Shown: piece after piece, positions 61,101 through 64,000 of the stretch | How the letters are laid out: every line of letters starts with the position of its first letter | Numbering within the stretch: position 1 is the stretch's first letter | From: Epinephelus fuscoguttatus | Lineage: Eukaryota; Chordata; Actinopteri; Perciformes; Serranidae | Reading direction: 5' to 3' | Assembly: GCF_011397635.1 (NCBI RefSeq) | Contig: NC_064771.1 | Coordinates: forward strand, 18,725,379 to 18,789,378 | Length of the DNA stretch: 64,000 bases | Notes under the pieces: generated by a model | Seen by the model: only the letters and a program-made list of their open reading frames with translations | The model's database searches: none | Told to the model about the DNA's origin: nothing | Translations under genes and position numbers: made by a program

Positions 61101-63547
61101 GCTGACTGAATGTACCTGTGGACTGAGAGTGTGAGTTTGAAGAACGGACTGTTCTGCTCGACTGTGGAGGTCTTTGGGCTTTAGGTGATGTTCTAGTCGA
61201 GACTGAAAGGCACACAAAAATATTCACAATTCATACTGCCTTATTAACATACAGAGATGCTGTTAAAACACTTTCTGAAACAAGCTGAACACTTACTTCC
61301 ATTAACAGGTCTACCAGCATCAGACAGCGAGTGTGGGAGTGAGTGGGAATGAGGGACTGAGTGTCCGTGTGGGGCAGGGGGGCTGGCTGGCGACGGGGCA
61401 GTGGAAGCAGAGGCTGGCGTGGATGCTCCTCCCGGAGAGGCAGGTGTGTAAGGGCTCGCAGGGCCAGAGTTTGGGCCTGGGCTCGGGCTTCCCTGGGGGT
61501 GATGGGGAGTGTAGGCCCCACCTCGGCCTGACAGAGGGCTGTTTCTCTCTGAGGGGGAGACGCCAGACTGCGGCCCAGCAGCAGAGGGCAGAGGGGGTCT
61601 GGGGGAAGAGGAGGATGGAGGATTGGAGCGATAACCTCCGCTAAGACGATTGTGGGGTGGAGGCCCACCAGGACCTCTCTCAGCTCGTTCCCGCTCCCGG
61701 TTCATCTCTCTCTGACGTTGAGGTAATGGAATGTACTTGCCCTCCCTGAAAGAGAAAGTACGTCACACAGGGGGCAACACATGAATGACACTACGCCGTC
61801 AAAACATAGCAGTGCATAGAAACATGATGGAGACTAGCTGAGGTTCAGACTTCATTTAACAGTTGACTGGGTTAATTATAAACTATCATCTAAATTACGA
61901 CAAACACTGTTTATCTACACGCCCAACAAAGCAGCGGACCATCTCACCTGGTGCTGGCTCCAGGGCTGTCTCGCCCCCTTTCACGCTCTCTGTCACGGGG
62001 GCTCTCACGGCCCCTCTCACGATCGTTGCTGTCCCGCACCACAGCACTGTATTTGTCCTCCTCAGTTTTGCCCTCATCATTTTCCAGGCCGACACGATGG
62101 CGATACTGGGGACTGGACTCGATCTCACTGGCCAGGCGGGCAGCGCGGGCTTCCCTCTGCCGATACATCTCAGAGTTGCCCTTTTCCAGTGGCACACTGG
62201 ACAGCAGCAGAAAGACGGAACACAGAAACAACATCAGGTTACAAGAACATTTAAAACTGCTGATGAAACCAAAGTGAGCCCAAAGATTGTCTTTTTTTTA
62301 TGTATTAGTTAACGTCAAATGTGTGAATCATATTGTTATAATTAAAGAGTCTTAGAGGTAAAAATGATCTTGCCGACACCGGTAAGATTCCTTATAATTT
62401 TCTGGGCTGGAATCAGGCATCTTACTTTAAGCCTGACTATAATCAAACTTGATGCAAGGTAGAGATGGTACAGCCAACTTTAAGAACTCTACTGAAACTG
62501 AAACTTAAGTAAAGTTGCAGGTTTTCACTCCCTATAATAGTATGACATCATGTGACATCATGATTAAGTTTAATGTTTCATTCCTCTCTGATTTAAGTTG
62601 TATTAACTACTGAAATCAGATGGAGCAATACACTATCTGATTAGGGTAAAAACCCCTAGGGACCACATTACTGTAAATAGATTCACACTTGCTGTAATTT
62701 GTAATTACACCAGTGATGCTAATAAGGAATTTTTAATTGCATCTTAATGAATATGTATGATATGAGAGACATATATATGGAGTCTCACTGCTCACATAGC
62801 ATTCTGACACTGTATGATCGCCTGCTTGATTAACTTGATCACCACAAAATAAAAACGCACATTTCGATTGTTCTCTTTGCCAATAAATCCACAAAGAGAT
62901 TTGATCATTTTTTTAAGTGAGCAAAAATACATAAAAACAGTTCAAGTCAACATGACCATTACATTTTAAAGCTGCCTGGGATCAAGACCTTTGACAGTTC
63001 ATGACACCTGCATTAAAAATAACTGACAGGTTTTATGACTATTGGTCAGACGCTTATTCATTTACGTCCAAATATCTGCCAGGCTACGCTTTTCTTTAGT
63101 AATGCCGTCACCCCCTATTGGTCAATTGCAAAACAGCTTAATTTAAATTATCTAATGAGTTTGGTGATGTTTGGACAAACTCACTGATTTATGGCCAAAT
63201 TTTGCACCAGGCCAATGCACTTATTTGGAACTAGTGACGCCCCCTACTGAGTGATTTCAAAATCATTTTACAAAGTAGTTCAACATTGTTATAAAACATA
63301 TGCTGTCGGTTTTGTCATGGTTGGACAAACAATAATATGGTGTAAAGTCTTTACAACCAACTTTTAAGTGTGTTTTTCCTGCAGTTTTTGGTTTATTTTA
63401 GTAATAATATTCTATTTTTTATTCCTAAAGGCAATGAGGCCATATGGAAACTTACGTATACATGGAAAGGCTGGAATCGTATGTTGACGTGACTCCATAC
63501 TTCACTTCATTGTAACGGAACATCTCATTGGCATCCCAGCCATTTGA
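54457..63547 (-). CDS. atxn2l: Ataxin-2-like protein, 3' 17 coding exons (partial)
   Basis: RNA-granule-associated protein of the ataxin-2 family, linked to stress granules and poly(A)-binding protein. Minus-strand exons in coding order: 63456-63547, 61948-62196, 61297-61745, 61116-61202, 60906-61019, 60654-60731, 60427-60488, 57450-57808, 57286-57355, 56627-56761, 56464-56527, 56107-56288, 55806-55944, 55506-55615, 54921-55100, 54605-54776 and 54457-54506. All phases fit: 2592 nt, 863 residues plus TAA. Order: LsmAD part; EGKYIPLPQR; long Ser/Pro/Arg-rich disordered region; VNGISRTSPKAQRP; EELRKFGKEFRLQPS; PAM2 motif; Pro/Gln/His-rich tail ending FYIGHPQ and FHQPGN. KYIPLPQR, the SQGKYPRTKGS...QRSD block and the tail point to ATXN2L rather than ATXN2. 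The start codon and Lsm domain lie beyond 64000. Confidence 0.93.
55506..56761 (-). CDS. atxn2l: atxn2l C-terminal Pro/Gln-rich exons (five)
   Basis: Exons 56627-56761, 56464-56527, 56107-56288, 55806-55944 and 55506-55615. They read TKPNTAPTPPRPTPPSP to YLSYVSQIHSVQ, PPPMYQYTMSTVSQGKYPRT, QRSDHGTSAPPMLQAAASAA to YNPQQYGQQQV, MYSMLQGGRMIGQGGG, and a QPQPSSTPTGN block, in the same order as human ATXN2L. Likely disordered and interaction-prone. A 162-bp MITE sits in the intron before 56761. Confidence 0.92.
56890..57051. mobile_element. 162-bp hAT-like MITE in an atxn2l intron
   Basis: Starts CAGGGCTGGAAATTAAC and ends GTTTATTTCCAACCCTG. Flanking 8-mers GTCTTTGA and GTCTTCTA agree at 6 of 8. 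Size, CAGGG terminus and 8-bp duplication fit the hAT superfamily. Confidence 0.8.
57286..57355 (-). CDS. atxn2l: atxn2l PAM2 exon (poly(A)-binding-protein contact)
   Basis: Encodes QVKKSTLNPNAKEFNPIKPQ. The core STLNPNAKEFNP is the PAM2 motif of ataxin-2 proteins, which binds the MLLE domain of cytoplasmic poly(A)-binding protein; Leu and Phe are the key residues. Phase 2 in, phase 0 out. Confidence 0.96.
57450..57808 (-). CDS. atxn2l: atxn2l Ala/Pro/Ser-rich exon before PAM2
   Basis: 359 nt, entered in phase 0 (LQPSGGSSSSPSSPAAATPP) and left in phase 2 at a GTGCGT donor after ...ETTERPEGVA. The protein is Ala/Pro/Ser/Gln-rich and probably disordered. Long overlapping open frames exist in the other two minus frames because of base composition; phase with both neighbours fixes the true one. 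Confidence 0.88.
59805..60030 (+). mobile_element. LINE/SINE 3'-tail repeat, copy 3 (atxn2l intron)
   Basis: GGAGTTTGCATGTTCTCCCT, TCCCACAGTCCAAAGACATG, then GTGACCTGTCCAGGGTGTAC. Antisense to atxn2l. Confidence 0.8.
60427..61202 (-). CDS. atxn2l: atxn2l four short exons (61116-61202, 60906-61019, 60654-60731, 60427-60488)
   Basis: Together they encode ISRTSPKAQRPPQ, a Ser/Thr-rich linker, NEILGAAKERAAESPSSTED, and QRSQIEELRKFGKEFR, matching ATXN2L's ...EELRKFG.. segment. All internal junctions are phase 1, so single exons can be skipped without a frameshift only in suitable combinations: 87, 114 and 78 nt are all multiples of 3 and flanked by phase 1 on both sides. This makes each a natural cassette exon. 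Confidence 0.9.
61297..61745 (-). CDS. atxn2l: atxn2l exon: EGKYIPLPQR and Ser/Pro-rich disordered region
   Basis: The largest coding exon here (449 nt). It opens with EGKYIPLPQRQREMNRERER, diagnostic of ataxin-2-like proteins, then a Ser/Pro/Ala/Gly/His-rich region with repeated SHSLPHSL/PASP units, ending RPVNG. Donor GTAAGT. Confidence 0.94.
61948..62196 (-). CDS. atxn2l: atxn2l exon: LsmAD end and Arg/Glu-rich repeat
   Basis: Encodes VPLEKGNSEMYRQREARAAR, then a long helix-like charged stretch and NDRERGRESPRDRERERGR, a low-complexity Arg/Glu/Asp segment longer than in mammalian ATXN2L. Phase 2 in and phase 2 out. Confidence 0.94.
63456..63547 (-). CDS. atxn2l: atxn2l exon encoding LsmAD start (SNGWDANEMFRYNE)
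   Basis: Reads SNGWDANEMFRYNEVKYGVT and continues to the YDSSLSMY block, the conserved LsmAD entry of ataxin-2 proteins. Acceptor after a polypyrimidine run, donor GTAAG, phase 0 in and phase 2 out. It is the most 5' exon in the window. Confidence 0.95.
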
Positions 63548-64000
63548 CTGAAAAAAAAAAGGAGATTAAAAAGGAACATTAGTGGGGTAATAAAATAACA
63601 CTAACAACAGGCCAAAACACAAATTCAAAACATAAACATGATTTGCGGACCGTAAAAATGTTTTTTAAATCTGAATATTCTGGCTGTACTATTGTTGTCG
63701 GTGAGATCAGTATGTTATCTGAAAATTATACCTTAGTCTCTGTGACATATTAGGATGATTTTACGACTATTTGCTTTAGATTTCTTACATATAGCTTCTT
63801 TAAGAAAGCAGTTTAAAAAAAAAAAAAAAAAAAGATTTCCTGTGGAATATCAGATGAGCAGTTAACTTGCCTCAAAAGACTGAAGTGTGAACAATCATCT
63901 TAACATGTGTATAAAGTATCTTTAACTGAGGGTTCATAGTATTCCAACATTTCTGAGTAGAAAGGGCATTTATATCATGCGATGGTTTGATGGTGTTTAT

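Noticed and set aside
54457..63547. ATXN2 rather than ATXN2L
   Set aside because: EGKYIPLPQR, the SQGKYPRTKGS...QRSD block and the YIGHPQ/FHQPGN tail fit ataxin-2-like; ATXN2 ends differently.

Overview
The window looks like nuclear DNA of a ray-finned fish (teleost). It is AT-rich, with intron-split vertebrate genes (consensus GT/AG junctions), many CA/TG, AT, GA and tetranucleotide microsatellites, and a dense load of teleost-type mobile DNA: Tc1/mariner, hAT-like MITEs, L2/CR1-type and other non-LTR retrotransposons. There are no bacterial-style genes, operons, ribosome-binding sites or CRISPR arrays.

Two host genes can be assembled exon by exon. (1) adprh, plus strand, coding exons from 36340 to 53255: an ADP-ribosylarginine hydrolase (ARH1 type). 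All eight exons join in phase to a 355-residue protein that keeps both acidic metal-binding motifs (SDDT and GGDSDST). (2) atxn2l, minus strand, from 63547 down to 54457: the 3' seventeen coding exons of an ataxin-2-like gene (863 residues in phase, starting within the LsmAD region). It contains a PAM2 motif and ends in the ATXN2L-type C-terminus; its 5' exons lie beyond the right edge. The two genes converge, and their polyadenylation signals (53761 and 53802) are about 40 bp apart.

Layout. 1-36,250: a long gene-poor stretch with no recognisable host exon, filled with microsatellites, a decayed Tc1 copy (2520-3366), several inverted-repeat foldback elements (6936-7124, 8141-8318, 30330-30680, 34635-34971), three copies of one GGTACC-rich MITE family, LINE fragments (18738-19673, 26475-27190), a hAT-like MITE (14763-15261), a nearly intact Tc1 element (31404-33032) sitting inside a larger palindrome, and an element carrying a RecQ-like helicase fragment (33222-33793). 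36,250-53,800: adprh, with a 6-kb first intron that holds tandem repeats with consensus-type estrogen response palindromes, an antisense 5'-truncated L2 in intron 4, and a 3.5-kb minisatellite in intron 7. 53,800-64,000: atxn2l, with a 162-bp hAT-like MITE and a LINE/SINE tail in its introns.

The two genes have separate jobs: removal of ADP-ribose from arginine, and an RNA-granule/poly(A)-binding-protein-associated factor. No new multi-gene system was found. The most unusual features are structural: nested palindromes around the Tc1 element, the very large intronic minisatellite, the nuclear-receptor-motif array, and an 8-nt coding first exon of adprh. Family names of repeats come from recognition, not from a database search.
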